Shown here: piece by piece, positions 55,874 to 64,000 of the stretch
Position numbering within the stretch: position 1 is the stretch's first letter
Layout of the letters: each line of letters opens with the position of its first letter
Source: Aureimonas sp. AU20
GTDB lineage: Bacteria > Pseudomonadota > Alphaproteobacteria > Rhizobiales > Rhizobiaceae
Direction of reading: 5' to 3'
NCBI RefSeq assembly: GCF_001442755.1
Contig: NZ_CP006367.1
Span: 806,001-870,000 of the forward strand
Length of the DNA stretch: 64,000 nt
Program-made: the position numbers and the translations under genes
Notes under the pieces: generated by a model
Databases searched by the model: none
What the model was told of the DNA's origin: nothing
Seen by the model: the letters and a program-made list of their open reading frames with translations, nothing else

Positions 55874-56367
55874 CACTCGCTGCGACGAACGAAAGCGTCG
55901 ATCATCTTTAAGGCGACCGGCAACCTGCGAGCGGTGCAAAATCGGATGGCATCCGCGCGCGTCACGGCCGTGATCGGTTTGTCGCCGATGACGTCGATCA
56001 GGTGCCGAACGGCGCGAGTGGGCGGCAGCCGCCATTTGTGGACCTGGGCTTCCGACATCTTCAACCGCTTATCCAGCGTTGCCTTTTCGTATTCCGAGAC
56101 GAGGTCCGACAGCAGGATCAGCGGCTCCTCCGCCGTTCCCATCAGGGCTGAGAACAGCTGCTGATCGTCAGCCGTCCCCGTCTTCGTGGTCGGCTTGTCT
56201 TCCAGGCTGGAAGCGATCCTTTCCAGGCGAGCGAAGCGCTCTTCCCGTGATCGCTCCATAAGATCCTTAGCCGGGGCGTAGGCGAAGCCTTCCAGGCGCG
56301 CGCGGGCGACGATCGCGCGATAGCGCTCCTGAGCGTCGGGCCCGGCGCTGTGGACGAGGGAGCGCCA
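55874..56367 (-). pseudogene. Tyrosine recombinase body fragment (copy 2)
   Basis: Minus-strand coding for WRSLVHSAGPDAQERYRAIV onward, through LSDLVSEYEKATLDKRLKMS and HLIDVIGDKPITAVTRADAI, the end of the core-binding SAM-like domain. This extends about 60 residues beyond copy 1 but still stops before the catalytic domain, at the EamA junction. Its first 62 codons are missing from this strand because that part is inverted at 56368-56786. Confidence 0.75.
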
Positions 56368-56786
56368 AACCGCCCCCTTGTTCAGCACTCTGCTTGATGT
56401 CTGGTTATCCCTGTATATTCCCTATGAACAGCGAACCCAGCTTTGGAGAAAGGTTCGCTTATGCCTCCTTTCTCCGCCATAACCGAACGAGAACTTGCTT
56501 CCCAACCGACTGCGTGGCAGGTATTTCCCCAGAAAATCGACGTTCCGCGCCAAGGAAAACCCATGATCCGGGGAACAAACCGGGGGACAGTCGCGCAAAC
56601 ATGGCCGCGAAACCAAAGCTCAAATGGCTGACCCTGCGCGAGGGCATCTGGTATTACGAGCGCCGCGTCCCCGACCGCTACAAAAATCTTGATCCCCGCT
56701 CGAAGGTGCGGCTCAGTTGCGAGACCTCTGATTTCGGCGAAGCCGTCGCCGCGCGCGAGCGTTTGAATCGCATCGTCGAGGACCAT
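56368..56786 (+). mobile_element. Inverted integrase 5' segment
   Basis: This 419-bp block carries the upstream region, the ATG (56601) and the first 62 codons of the integrase (MAAKPKLKW to RIVEDH) on the plus strand, while the remainder of the gene is on the minus strand. In copy 1 (18629 to about 19055) the same block is uninverted and in frame with the body. At 56786 the coding frame runs on about 23 codons into att-like sequence. No clear inverted repeats flank the block. Confidence 0.75.
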
Positions 56787-56822
56787 TCCGACTGCCAACG
56801 TTTCCAAGGCCCAGCGCTCAAA

Positions 56823-56846
56823 TTCCCTAAGGCAGCGAACAGGGAA
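56823..56846. repeat. att-like palindrome, copy 2
   Basis: TTCCCT-N12-AGGGAA, the counterpart of 19092-19114, lies outside the inverted block and seven bases before the IS5 element's first base. It may be an integrase core site (inference). Confidence 0.5.
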
Positions 56847-56852
56847 ACCTAG

Positions 56853-57699
56853 GCGCTGTTGACATAGTGGGTTCACGGATTGGCTGAGGTCTGATTCAAG
56901 GCTGCCTTTTTGGAGGCAGCGTTGGCGCGAGGCGATCTGTCGGACGAGGAATGGGTTATTATAGGCGAGCTTTTGCCGAGCGAGCGAGGTCGCAAGGCTC
57001 GTCCCTCGCATGACAACCGCCGTTTCCTCGACGGCATGCTGTTTGTTCTGCGTGCCGGCTGCCCATGGCGCGACATGCACGAGCGCTACGGCAAGTGGAA
57101 CTCGGTCTATGTCCGGTTCCGGCGTTGGGCCGAACAGGGCGTTTGGGATGCGCTCTTGGAGACGCTGGTCGAGCTCGGGCTGACCGACGACTGGCGGCAC
57201 ATGATCGACTCCACCACAGTTCGCGGCCATTCGCAGGCTGCGGGCGCAAAAGGGGGACCTGTGCGCAGGGCATTGGTCGAAGCCGCGGCGGCTTTACGTC
57301 GAAGATCCATGCCCGCGCTGACGGTCGGGGACGCCCTCTTGGCTTTGTGCTGACCGGCGGCGAGGTGTCCGACTACAAAACCGTTTCCGCCCTTCTCGCC
57401 ATGCCAGTCGGCAAGCCGCGTCTCTTGCTGGCCGACAAAGGTTATGATGGTGACGACGTTCGTCAATCACTGCTGCTCAAGGGCGTCCTGCCGGTGATCC
57501 CATCCAAGGCCAACCGCCGGGCGCCCGCAGCTTGCGACTTCAAGCAATACCGGGACCGCAATCGCATCGAGCGCATGTTCAACCGACTGAAGCAGGCACG
57601 GCGCATCGCCACACGCTACGATAAAACCGCCAGTTCCTTCCTCGCCTTCCTCTCCCTCGCCGCCTCACGCATGTGGCTGAGCGACTATGTCAACAGGGC
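56853..57699 (+). mobile_element. IS5-family (IS427-like) insertion sequence, well-preserved copy
   Basis: An 847-bp element with terminal inverted repeats: GCGCTGTTGACATAGT at the left and, read inward from the right, GCCCTGTTGACATAGT. CTAG at 56849-56852 and 57700-57703 is the target duplication. It carries a two-frame transposase and is about 6 bp shorter than the degraded copy at 29267. It was inserted between the integrase-associated palindrome and the histidine kinase end. Confidence 0.9.
56910..57353 (+). CDS. IS5-family transposase, first frame
   Basis: A 147-residue product from TTG 56910. LSDEEWVIIGELLPSERGRK is the DUF4096-type N-terminal domain, followed by FVLRAGCPWRDMHERYGKWN and HMIDSTTVRGHSQAAGAKGG with the first catalytic Asp. 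In IS427-type elements the complete enzyme is made by a ribosomal frameshift into the second frame; the A/G-rich slip site would be around 57240-57270 (GGGCGCAAAAGGGGG). Reading here ends at TGA 57351-57353. Confidence 0.82.
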   Translation: MEAALARGDLSDEEWVIIGELLPSERGRKARPSHDNRRFLDGMLFVLRAGCPWRDMHERYGKWNSVYVRFRRWAEQGVWDALLETLVELGLTDDWRHMIDSTTVRGHSQAAGAKGGPVRRALVEAAAALRRRSMPALTVGDALLALC

Positions 57700-57703
57700 C
57701 TAG
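57260..57703 (+). CDS. IS5-family transposase, second frame
   Basis: The second frame, entered by frameshift, reads GFVLTGGEVSDYKTVSALLA, ADKGYDGDDVRQSLL with the second Asp, and CDFKQYRDRNRIERMFNRLK with the Glu, completing the DDE site. It ends with a TAG formed by the CTAG target duplication. No clear independent start with ribosome site is visible, so the exact beginning given is approximate. Confidence 0.75.
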   Translation, partial: CAQGIGRSRGGFTSKIHARADGRGRPLGFVLTGGEVSDYKTVSALLAMPVGKPRLLLADKGYDGDDVRQSLLLKGVLPVIPSKANRRAPAACDFKQYRDRNRIERMFNRLKQARRIATRYDKTASSFLAFLSLAASRMWLSDYVNRA

Positions 57704-58845
57704 AAAAGGAGATGACACGGGAATCGCCAATTTGAAGACCGCGCCCCATGCTCAGCATTTCCGGCTTCGATCCCGCCGCCGTGACTTTTTAGAATCGTAG
57801 AGACGGTCGCAAGGCCGAGACCCGATCCGTTTGCCTTGGTGGTCACGAACGGGTCGAAGATGCGGTCCAGCAGTTCGGGCGCGATGCCGGGGCCGGTGTC
57901 GCGTAGCGTGAGGGAAATACACCCTTTGTCTGGTGGGAAGATCGTGATGGTGAGAAGACCATCCGGCTCGCCCATCGCTTCCATCGCGTTGAGAACGAGG
58001 TTGAGGAAGGCTTGCACCATCTGGTCGAGATCGACGGTCAGACAGGCGTTCTGAGAGAGGTCCTCGATTTCAAGCCTTATGCCGCGAAGCTCGATCTCGT
58101 CCCGACAGATCCCCAGCGCACGTTCCAGAAGTTCGCCGATCGTCACCGTGTGCAGTCGCTGAACGGGGTGGGCGAAGCCGAGAAAGTCCCGAACCAGACG
58201 ATCAATGCGACGAACCTCGTCGGCGATGTAGCCGAGCCTGCGCTTGTCGGCCTCTGTCAGGTCCGGCTTGCGGCTGATGAGGTCAGCCGTGGTCTTGATG
58301 ATGCCGAGCGGATTGCGAACCTCATGCGCGAAGCTTGCGGCCGCCACTTCCAGTTCAGCGTAGTGCTCCTGTCGCCGTCGATCCGCGCTGGCCTGGGGAT
58401 CGCCCCGCATGTCGATCGAAGCGGCGTCGTGGGCAGGGCTTGGCGGGTCGCACGTCTTCTCGCCTAGCGCGGAACTTCGCTTCGGCCCCGTGCCAACGGC
58501 TGCAATCGTCATCTCCCTGCACAGTCGCTCGACATGTTGCGCTACCAGAATGGATGCGGAGATGCCAACGAAGATGGCCAAACCCGCGATGTGAAAGAGA
58601 AAGGATCGCTCGCTCCACGAATAGGCTGGCGGCTCGAACGACCCAGCAATCAGCGACGCGACCAGCACCGCCGCGAGTATGGCGACGACGCAGGCCGACA
58701 CGATCGCCGCCGACATGGTCCAATGGAGCGGACCCCGCAGGGAGCCTGGGATCTTGTGGATCGATCTCATGCTCCGCCGCGCCGTAAGGCCCTGCCGCCC
58801 GATCAAAGACGGGGCCATGCGTCCGCATCGGGGCTCGCCCACCAT
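57700..58845 (-). CDS. Sensor histidine kinase (NtrB-like), last gene of exporter operon
   Basis: A 381-residue kinase. Two membrane segments lie at about 44-68 and 84-104 with a short periplasmic loop; HisKA has His174 in SFAHEVRNPLG, followed by the N box NLVLNAMEAM and DTGPGIAPELLDRIFDPFVT, GSGLGLATV. Start ATG 58845 overlaps the adaptor stop (TAATG). The last dozen residues look off-frame: the +1 frame reads GAVFKLAIPV, the expected final strand, so a one-base slip near 57750 is likely. The TAG stop is the IS target CTAG. A cognate NtrC-like regulator is missing. Confidence 0.87.
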   Translation of the reverse strand: MVGEPRCGRMAPSLIGRQGLTARRSMRSIHKIPGSLRGPLHWTMSAAIVSACVVAILAAVLVASLIAGSFEPPAYSWSERSFLFHIAGLAIFVGISASILVAQHVERLCREMTIAAVGTGPKRSSALGEKTCDPPSPAHDAASIDMRGDPQASADRRRQEHYAELEVAAASFAHEVRNPLGIIKTTADLISRKPDLTEADKRRLGYIADEVRRIDRLVRDFLGFAHPVQRLHTVTIGELLERALGICRDEIELRGIRLEIEDLSQNACLTVDLDQMVQAFLNLVLNAMEAMGEPDGLLTITIFPPDKGCISLTLRDTGPGIAPELLDRIFDPFVTTKANGSGLGLATVSTILKSHGGGIEAGNAEHGARSSNWRFPCHLLF

Positions 58846-59777
58846 TACTGGCGAACCCGGATGATGACCCGCTGGCCAATTCGGAAGGGCGCGTCCTGAT
58901 CGATCGAAACGACCGACGCGGCCGTGCGAATGTCGTTGCGCTCGCCCCCTGTTGGGCCGCTCGCCTGCATCAGGACCGGCGAGATGCGTTCGATCCGGCC
59001 CGGAAAGGCGCGCGCCAGCCTGTCTTCCTCAAGCACCTCGACGGGATTTCCCGGCTCGACGCCTTTCAGGAACTGCTCCGGAATCTCTGCCAGGACAATT
59101 TTCCGCCCGTCCGGCAGCAGCACGAACAGGTCCGGCGCCAACTGAGGCGAGACGATCTCTCCGGCCTTCGCACGGCGGCGCACGACGAGACCATCGACCG
59201 GCGCGCGCAGGGTGCGAAGCTCGACCTCCCGCTCGGCGCCGTCCCGGCGTTCCTGGGCGATGGTCAGGGCGGAGGCGGCGATGTTCAACTCGATCGCCAG
59301 ACTTTCTTTCGACGCCAGCACCTCGTCTAAGGCCTGATCCGACACCGCCTTTCCGGCCGCCGCGCGCCGCATTCGATCCACCTCCTTCGACAGGGCCTTC
59401 ATCTTCAGCCGCAGGAGCGTCTGGTGCTCTTCGGCTTGTCGAACCTCCTGCTTGGCGATCTTGGCCGCCTGCTCCTCCTGCCGGGCGTCGAGAACCGCCA
59501 ACACGTCCCCAGCTGCCACACGCTGGCCTTCCAGCGCCGGGACGGCGACAAGCAGGCCCTCGCGCGGGGCGCTGATCTTCAGGAGGCCGCCCTCGACATC
59601 GACCGTGCCTCGCGCCGCGGCAAGGATCGGGAGTTCGTCGGCCCACGCTCCGTCCTGGTCCTCCATAGCCTTGGGCGAAGCGATGCCGAACCAGAAGGCA
59701 CACAGCGCCAGGGCGGCCGTTGCGAAGAGGGTGACGATATATCTGCGCAGCGAGATGGGTCTCATCAGTCTAGCCAT
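58845..59777 (-). CDS. ABC exporter periplasmic adaptor (HlyD/DevB-like)
   Basis: A 310-residue membrane-fusion protein. One N-terminal membrane segment (LFATAALALCAFWFGIA) is followed by the first lipoyl half (ISAPREGLLVAVPALEGQRV), a coiled coil of about 90 residues, the second lipoyl half (LRTLRAPVDGLVVRRRAKAG) and a beta-barrel. It links the inner-membrane ABC pump to the outer-membrane factor. ATG 59777 overlaps the ATPase gene by 13 bases; ATG 59765 (TGATG) is an equally coupled alternative. Confidence 0.88.
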   Translation of the reverse strand: MARLMRPISLRRYIVTLFATAALALCAFWFGIASPKAMEDQDGAWADELPILAAARGTVDVEGGLLKISAPREGLLVAVPALEGQRVAAGDVLAVLDARQEEQAAKIAKQEVRQAEEHQTLLRLKMKALSKEVDRMRRAAAGKAVSDQALDEVLASKESLAIELNIAASALTIAQERRDGAEREVELRTLRAPVDGLVVRRRAKAGEIVSPQLAPDLFVLLPDGRKIVLAEIPEQFLKGVEPGNPVEVLEEDRLARAFPGRIERISPVLMQASGPTGGERNDIRTAASVVSIDQDAPFRIGQRVIIRVRQ

Positions 59778-60484
59778 TCCAGGATTCCATTCCGCATGAC
59801 GGGGCGGCTGTCGAGACGAAGCCGGCCATCCTCCATCTGGAGAAGCCGGTCAGCCGCGGAGAGAAGGCGCATATCGTGCGAGACGCAGAGCACGGCGGTT
59901 CCGGTCTCCTTCGCGGTGCTGCGTAGGATTTCCGCGACGTTGCGACCGTTCTCGCTGTCGAGCGCGCTCGTGGGCTCGTCGGCAAACAGGACGAGCGGCC
60001 GCTTCACCACAGCGCGCGCGATCGCCACCCGCTGTTTCTCGCCGCCCGACATCTCGGCCGGGCGCAGGTGCCATCGCTTGGCCAGGCCCACACTTTCGAG
60101 CGCGCGCCTTGCCCGCTCCCGCGCCTCGTCTTCCGGGATGTTCATGTGGTCCAGCGGCACCTGCACCTGTTCGAGCGCGTTCAGCGCCGGGAAGAGATTG
60201 AAGCCCTGAAAGATGAAGCCGCAGCTCTTCAGTCGGAACGCATCCCGTTCCTCGTCGCTTGCAGACGCGAGATCCAGCGCACCCACATGGACCGATCCGT
60301 GATCGGGAAGGGTCATTCCGCTGAGGATCGAGAGCAGCGTGCTCTTCCCGCAGCCGGAGGGGCCGATCATCAGGGTGAACTCCGCTTGGTGGATATCGAC
60401 GGACACGTCGGCGAGGGCCTGCGTTCGGATGTTCTGGATGCTGAAGGACTTGCCGACATTGCGAGCGCTGATGGCCAGGGTCAT
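59765..60484 (-). CDS. ABC exporter ATPase (LolD/MacB/DevA-like)
   Basis: A 239-residue ATPase. Walker A GPSGCGKST is at 41-49, the signature is MSGGEKQR, Walker B LVLFADEPTSALD and the switch His lies in CVSHDMR. These match the LolD/DevA family that drives mechanotransmission-type pumps rather than importers. It is encoded just after the FtsX-type permease (five bases) and before the adaptor. Confidence 0.92.
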   Translation of the reverse strand: MTLAISARNVGKSFSIQNIRTQALADVSVDIHQAEFTLMIGPSGCGKSTLLSILSGMTLPDHGSVHVGALDLASASDEERDAFRLKSCGFIFQGFNLFPALNALEQVQVPLDHMNIPEDEARERARRALESVGLAKRWHLRPAEMSGGEKQRVAIARAVVKRPLVLFADEPTSALDSENGRNVAEILRSTAKETGTAVLCVSHDMRLLSAADRLLQMEDGRLRLDSRPVMRNGILEWLD

Positions 60485-60489
60485 CTCGA

Positions 60490-61626
60490 TCACCTCAGAA
60501 GACTCGCGGGATCGGCGCTTCGGAGCCGGTGGACAGCCAGAACGCAGGCGACCAGCGCGACCAGGAACACGACAGCGGATGCCGCCGCGATCACGCCGAT
60601 CCGCAATTGAAACGGCACGCCGTAGACGGCGGCAACGCCGGACAGGGCAAGGCAGAACAGGACGCTCAGCACGAGGCCGAACACGCCGACCCAGACCGCC
60701 TGTTCCATGACGATGGCGCGCAACCCGGCAAAGGGAACGCCGAGGGCGCGCAAGGTGGCGTATTGGGGGATCGTCCCCGCCACCGCCGCCATGAGCGTCT
60801 GGCTGGTGATGACGGTCCCGATCAACAGGGCAATGGCCGTGGCGAAGACGAACGCGATGCCGGCCCCCGAGTCCATCAGCATGTAGAGAGTGGACATGTC
60901 GGCCAGTCGCTCCGCCGGCCATATCTCGAACCGCCGGGGCGAGCCCGCCTCCTGGTTCAACCGTGCCGCGACGGCGGCCGCTTGCCCCCCAGAGTTGAGG
61001 TCGAAGAGGAAGTAGGTGGCGCCCCCCTCCGCGGGCAATGTCTGGTCGAGCTGTCGCGCCGTTTCCAGCGAGGTGACCACGTTGACCCCGCCCAGGCCGC
61101 GCAGGCCCTCGACGAAGCCGACGACGCGGACGGACCGACCGTTGATCTCGGCAGTCTGGCCCGATCCCGCCGAGAGCTTGGCGCCGTCGGCGCGGTCGAG
61201 CAGCACCGTTCCCGGCTCGCTCAGACGGTTCCGCAGCGGTGCCGGTACGATCCTCGCCAGAGCCTCGCCGTCGGGCGCGGTGTCGATGCCTAGCAGCGTC
61301 ACGCTCACGCCGCCGCCCTGCATCGCGCGCCAGTCGCCGGACCCGAGGAGAAACGGCTCCACATGGGAAATGTCGGCCTGCGCATAGAGCACCGTCGCGG
61401 TCTCGGACCGCACGGTTCGCCCGAGCTCGACGCTCTGCGTGCCGGGATAACCAGCCCAGAACCGGGCTTCGGACTGGGTGACATAAAGGGCGTTGGCTCC
61501 CACGATGCCGAGCAGAAGCGCGCCCTGCGCCGTCATGAGCACGCCGGAGAACGCCACGGCGACGGCTGCGGGAAGAAACCGGCGCCATTCGTGAAGAAGC
61601 GTCTTTCGCGCGATCGAGACCGCCAT
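60490..61626 (-). CDS. ABC exporter permease, FtsX/DevC-like
   Basis: A 378-residue permease: one N-terminal membrane segment, a periplasmic domain of about 200 residues, and three C-terminal segments forming the FtsX domain (FATAIALLIGTVITSQTLMA, then EYATLRALG-like QYATLRALGVPFAGL). The opening IARKTLLHEWRRFLPAAVAV resembles DevC. It works as a dimer with the ATPase and adaptor to push substrate from periplasm through the outer-membrane channel. Confidence 0.9.
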   Translation of the reverse strand: MAVSIARKTLLHEWRRFLPAAVAVAFSGVLMTAQGALLLGIVGANALYVTQSEARFWAGYPGTQSVELGRTVRSETATVLYAQADISHVEPFLLGSGDWRAMQGGGVSVTLLGIDTAPDGEALARIVPAPLRNRLSEPGTVLLDRADGAKLSAGSGQTAEINGRSVRVVGFVEGLRGLGGVNVVTSLETARQLDQTLPAEGGATYFLFDLNSGGQAAAVAARLNQEAGSPRRFEIWPAERLADMSTLYMLMDSGAGIAFVFATAIALLIGTVITSQTLMAAVAGTIPQYATLRALGVPFAGLRAIVMEQAVWVGVFGLVLSVLFCLALSGVAAVYGVPFQLRIGVIAAASAVVFLVALVACVLAVHRLRSADPASLLR

Positions 61627-61628
61627 GG

Positions 61629-63047
61629 TCAGCCGCCGACCTTGGACATGGCGAGGGTCGGGGTCGGCTCCGGCGTGTCGAACGGGCTGCCGCCCGTGGC
61701 CTTGACCACGCGGATCAGCGCCTCTGCCTCGTCCGCGACGGCATCCACGAGTTGCCCGCGCAGATCGAGCCTTGCAAGGCCGCTGGCGACGACGCCCAAG
61801 GCGTCGGACAGACCGGCCCGAAGCAGGAGATCGGCCGAGCCCTGTGAGCGCGCGGCGAGCTTATCGGACGCGCGGAGCCGCCGCGTGTTCTCCCGCGCGG
61901 CGTCAAGGCCGCGCAGGGCGGACGAGGCCTCGTCGTAGGCGGCGAGCACGGCCTGCTTATAGGACGCGCGCGCTTCCTCGAGTTGGGCCGCGCGGGCTGC
62001 CACGACATCCCGGCGTCGTCCCGCGTCGAAAATGGGCAGTTGCACAGACGGGCCACCGAGCAGGCCGAATAGCGACCCGGCGACCGGCGTGCCGAGGCCG
62101 ATCATGCCGGAAAGATGCAGCTTGGGATAAAGATCGGTGCGGGCCATTCCGAGGTCCGCCCCCGCCTGGAGGACCGCGAGTTCGGCTCGGCGAACGTCCG
62201 GTCGCCGGCGCAGGAGATCGGCCGGTCGGCTGCGGATGTCGAATGCCGACGCGACCGGCTGTGGGGCGGGGCGCCAGAGCACGGGGTCGGGAACGGACAG
62301 CCCTTGAAGCGTGGCGATCTGCTGGCCGGCGTCCGCGATCGCGGTTTCCAGCTGTTGCCGGGCCTGGCTGGCGGCTGCAACGCGCAGTCGCAGCGTGTCG
62401 CCTTCGGCGTGGGTCGCCAGGCCGCTGCGCATTTTCGTGTCGGCCAATGCCTGGCTTTTCGTCAGGAGCGCGATCATCTCGTCCGTGTCTCGCCGATGCC
62501 GTTGCAGCGCGCGCAGTCGCGTGTAGGTCGATGCGACTTGCGCCGCGATCGCCAGTCTGGCCGCCTCCAGGTCCGTTGCGGCCATTTCCACGCCGAGGTC
62601 CGCCGTCCGCCGCGCCTTCGCGTCCTGGCCGAAAAGGGCGATGTCCCAGCCCATTTCCAGATTGAGCTGCGCCGGGCGTCGAAAGAGGTCGTCCTGCGTG
62701 GCCTTGCCGGTTCCCGCGTTCGCCAGTCCCGAAAGACCGGCACTGGGGTCGAAGCCGGAGGCGGCGGAACGCGCGAGCGCGCGGGCGGCCTCCAGCCGGC
62801 GCGCCGCCTGTTCGAGCGTCGGATTGTCCCGCGCCGAACGCTCCAGCATCGCATCCAGCGTCGGGTCCGAGAAGGCGCGCCACCACGGCTTTCCGCTTCC
62901 GCGGTTGCCCGCGATCGGCGTGGAAGCTTCGCGGTAGGCGAGGGGGAGCGTCGGCGCCACGACCCCGAGATGCAGCCCTTCGGAATGGCAAGCGCCGAGA
63001 AACAGGGCGACCGCCAGCAAGACGACGAGTTTGATCCGGTTCCTCAT
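61629..63047 (-). CDS. Outer-membrane efflux lipoprotein (NodT/OprM family)
   Basis: A 472-residue TolC-like channel. The signal ends in a lipobox LFLGAC with Cys20, so it is lipid-anchored. Two outer_membrane_efflux repeats give long helical hairpins (DNPTLEQAARRLEAARALAR; RRRPDVRRAELAVLQAGADL) and the LYPKLHLSGMIGLG strand. First gene of the exporter operon, only two bases from the permease. It completes a self-contained tripartite exporter. Confidence 0.92.
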   Translation of the reverse strand: MRNRIKLVVLLAVALFLGACHSEGLHLGVVAPTLPLAYREASTPIAGNRGSGKPWWRAFSDPTLDAMLERSARDNPTLEQAARRLEAARALARSAASGFDPSAGLSGLANAGTGKATQDDLFRRPAQLNLEMGWDIALFGQDAKARRTADLGVEMAATDLEAARLAIAAQVASTYTRLRALQRHRRDTDEMIALLTKSQALADTKMRSGLATHAEGDTLRLRVAAASQARQQLETAIADAGQQIATLQGLSVPDPVLWRPAPQPVASAFDIRSRPADLLRRRPDVRRAELAVLQAGADLGMARTDLYPKLHLSGMIGLGTPVAGSLFGLLGGPSVQLPIFDAGRRRDVVAARAAQLEEARASYKQAVLAAYDEASSALRGLDAARENTRRLRASDKLAARSQGSADLLLRAGLSDALGVVASGLARLDLRGQLVDAVADEAEALIRVVKATGGSPFDTPEPTPTLAMSKVGG

Positions 63048-63649
63048 GGCACTTCCTTGGTTTGACTGCGGGCTCGGGTGATTGGCGAGCTCATTTCGCG
63101 CGACGGCGCGCCCGAAATCCTTCTCGTTTGCATCGCCAGCAGGGAGGATCGGCCGGAGACAGGGTTCCGCCGATGTATCTGCCGTTTCAGACGGCCCCGA
63201 TGCAGCCCGCGCCCCTTTCTACCCGACGCATCGGGGCGTCTGGACCGGCGCCCTGTCCAGCATCTCCTAGCAGTCAAGCGCAGCTGATCCGTGCATGTTT
63301 GATGGAGATTGCATTGAGGTTCGAGGAGGCAGGCTTCGAGCCATCGACTGACGCTCGATCAGATGGCACCGCAAGCCCAACAGTCTTTCAGCCCGCCCGC
63401 ACATCCCGGAATCGCCGCCGCCGCGTGTGCTGGCTAGGGAGCCACCACCGACTGACGCAGAGTCTAAGAGGCGTCAGAGGCGATCCGTTGAGGCTCGCAA
63501 TCGACCGCAGTTGCCTGAGCGGTGGATATGGGTTCTGCAGTTCCCGATCGCCCTGCGGCCCCGCTTTCTCCGCCAGCCAGTGCGATCGAACCGCTGCCGA
63601 ACCAAAGGGCCGATACGGACATGGGCAAGGTCTGTGTCTATCGCCTTCT
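63048..63649. other. Gap without a convincing gene
   Basis: About 600 bases upstream of the exporter operon. Open frames here are short and compositionally odd. It should contain the operon promoter, but I could not mark one. No RNA gene or repeat recognised. Confidence 0.4.
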
Positions 63650-64000
63650 TCAGTTGAAGTATGGATCGCGTGCCATGCGACGATAGGCGTCCAGGGAGGG
63701 CTTGGAGCTGTCGATCCGCCAATGGCGCTCCTTGTCCGTATCAAACCAGATCATCGCTTTTACCGCCGGAAAGCGGGATCTTAGCGTGGGAACGATCTCG
63801 GCGATCCACTTCGCCTTGTCGCCGCCGCGCTCGTCGGAGGCGGTTTCGCCGATCATCACAGGTTTGCCGGTCGCGGCGAGCTTCGCATAGAGATCCTCGA
63901 AGACCTCGTAGAAGCTTTCCCATTCCTGATCGGGGTCGGAGGTTCCCCAGTTGTAACCATCGATGCCAACCCAATCGACGTAGCGGTTGCCCGGATAATA
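63650..64000 (-). CDS. GH26-like glycoside hydrolase, C-terminal part (runs off window)
   Basis: The last 116 codons of a larger enzyme. YVDWVGIDGYNWGTS and GKPVMIGETASDERGGDKAK match family 26 mannanase-like hydrolases, the latter containing the probable nucleophile Glu. IKA-type AVKAMIWFDTDKERHWRIDS closes the barrel. Proteins of this type in rhizobia often sit in exopolysaccharide gene clusters. N-terminal signal and the acid-base residue lie outside the window. Confidence 0.8.
   Translation of the reverse strand, partial: YYPGNRYVDWVGIDGYNWGTSDPDQEWESFYEVFEDLYAKLAATGKPVMIGETASDERGGDKAKWIAEIVPTLRSRFPAVKAMIWFDTDKERHWRIDSSKPSLDAYRRMARDPYFN

Noticed and set aside
55438..56388. 316-residue minus-strand protein joining integrase and EamA-antisense residues
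   Set aside because: Its second half is the reverse strand of the truncated EamA gene; only the first part is genuine integrase sequence.
56368..56786. Phase-variable invertible promoter with flanking inverted repeats
   Set aside because: Inversion is clear from comparison with copy 1, but no inverted repeats are visible at the junctions, so a dedicated site-specific switch cannot be claimed.
63062..63784. Plus-strand gene of about 240 codons upstream of the exporter
   Set aside because: It runs antisense into the GH26-like gene, has no ribosome site, and its residue make-up matches no family.

Overview
The window looks like chromosome or large-plasmid DNA of a high-GC alphaproteobacterium, most likely of the Hyphomicrobiales (Rhizobiales). 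This rests on the strong GC bias, the gene families (periplasmic-type aldehyde oxidase subunits, sugar and peptide ABC importers, Gfo/Idh/MocA enzymes, YsnF/CsbD stress proteins) and the IS5-group insertion sequences. Genus cannot be fixed from the sequence alone. No rRNA, tRNA or CRISPR array was seen.

Left part, 1-18 kb, is orderly and core-like. It holds two peptidase-type genes (S33 and M24), a three-subunit molybdenum aldehyde oxidoreductase operon with a divergent TetR regulator and a well-formed promoter/operator, then a LacI-headed sugar or polyol catabolic and ABC uptake operon, RNase HI, and a MarR-SDR-FAD oxidoreductase operon whose regulator has been cut by an integrase fragment.

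The middle, 18-31 kb, is a mosaic of broken genes and small regulator/target pairs. It contains a truncated tyrosine recombinase, a HAD remnant, an IS6-type transposase fragment, a GNAT, a YdcZ transporter with a LysR, an HxlR with a PRISE-type enone reductase, a decayed PAS-GGDEF gene and aquaporin, a general-stress cluster (YidB, two YsnF-domain proteins, CsbD, PAS-LuxR) and a degraded IS5 element.

From 30 to 45 kb come a LysR-controlled RraA-like lyase plus dipeptide-type ABC importer operon, an ICMT-like methyltransferase, and a two-component system next to an RND efflux pump and a divergent MipA/OmpV porin. From 45 to 57 kb the DNA is again mosaic: remnants of LysR and SDR genes, HxlR/azoreductase and LysR/SDR pairs, two alpha/beta hydrolases, a 66-bp palindromic repeat family, and an inverted 706-bp duplication of an AraC-EamA module. 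The second EamA copy is cut by a second integrase copy whose 5' end has been inverted in place, followed by a second IS5 element.

The right end, 57.7-63 kb, is one minus-strand operon for a tripartite ABC exporter (outer-membrane factor, FtsX-type permease, ATPase, HlyD adaptor) with a terminal histidine kinase; its expected response regulator is absent where the IS5 element and integrase lie. The window closes inside the 3' part of a GH26-like glycoside hydrolase.
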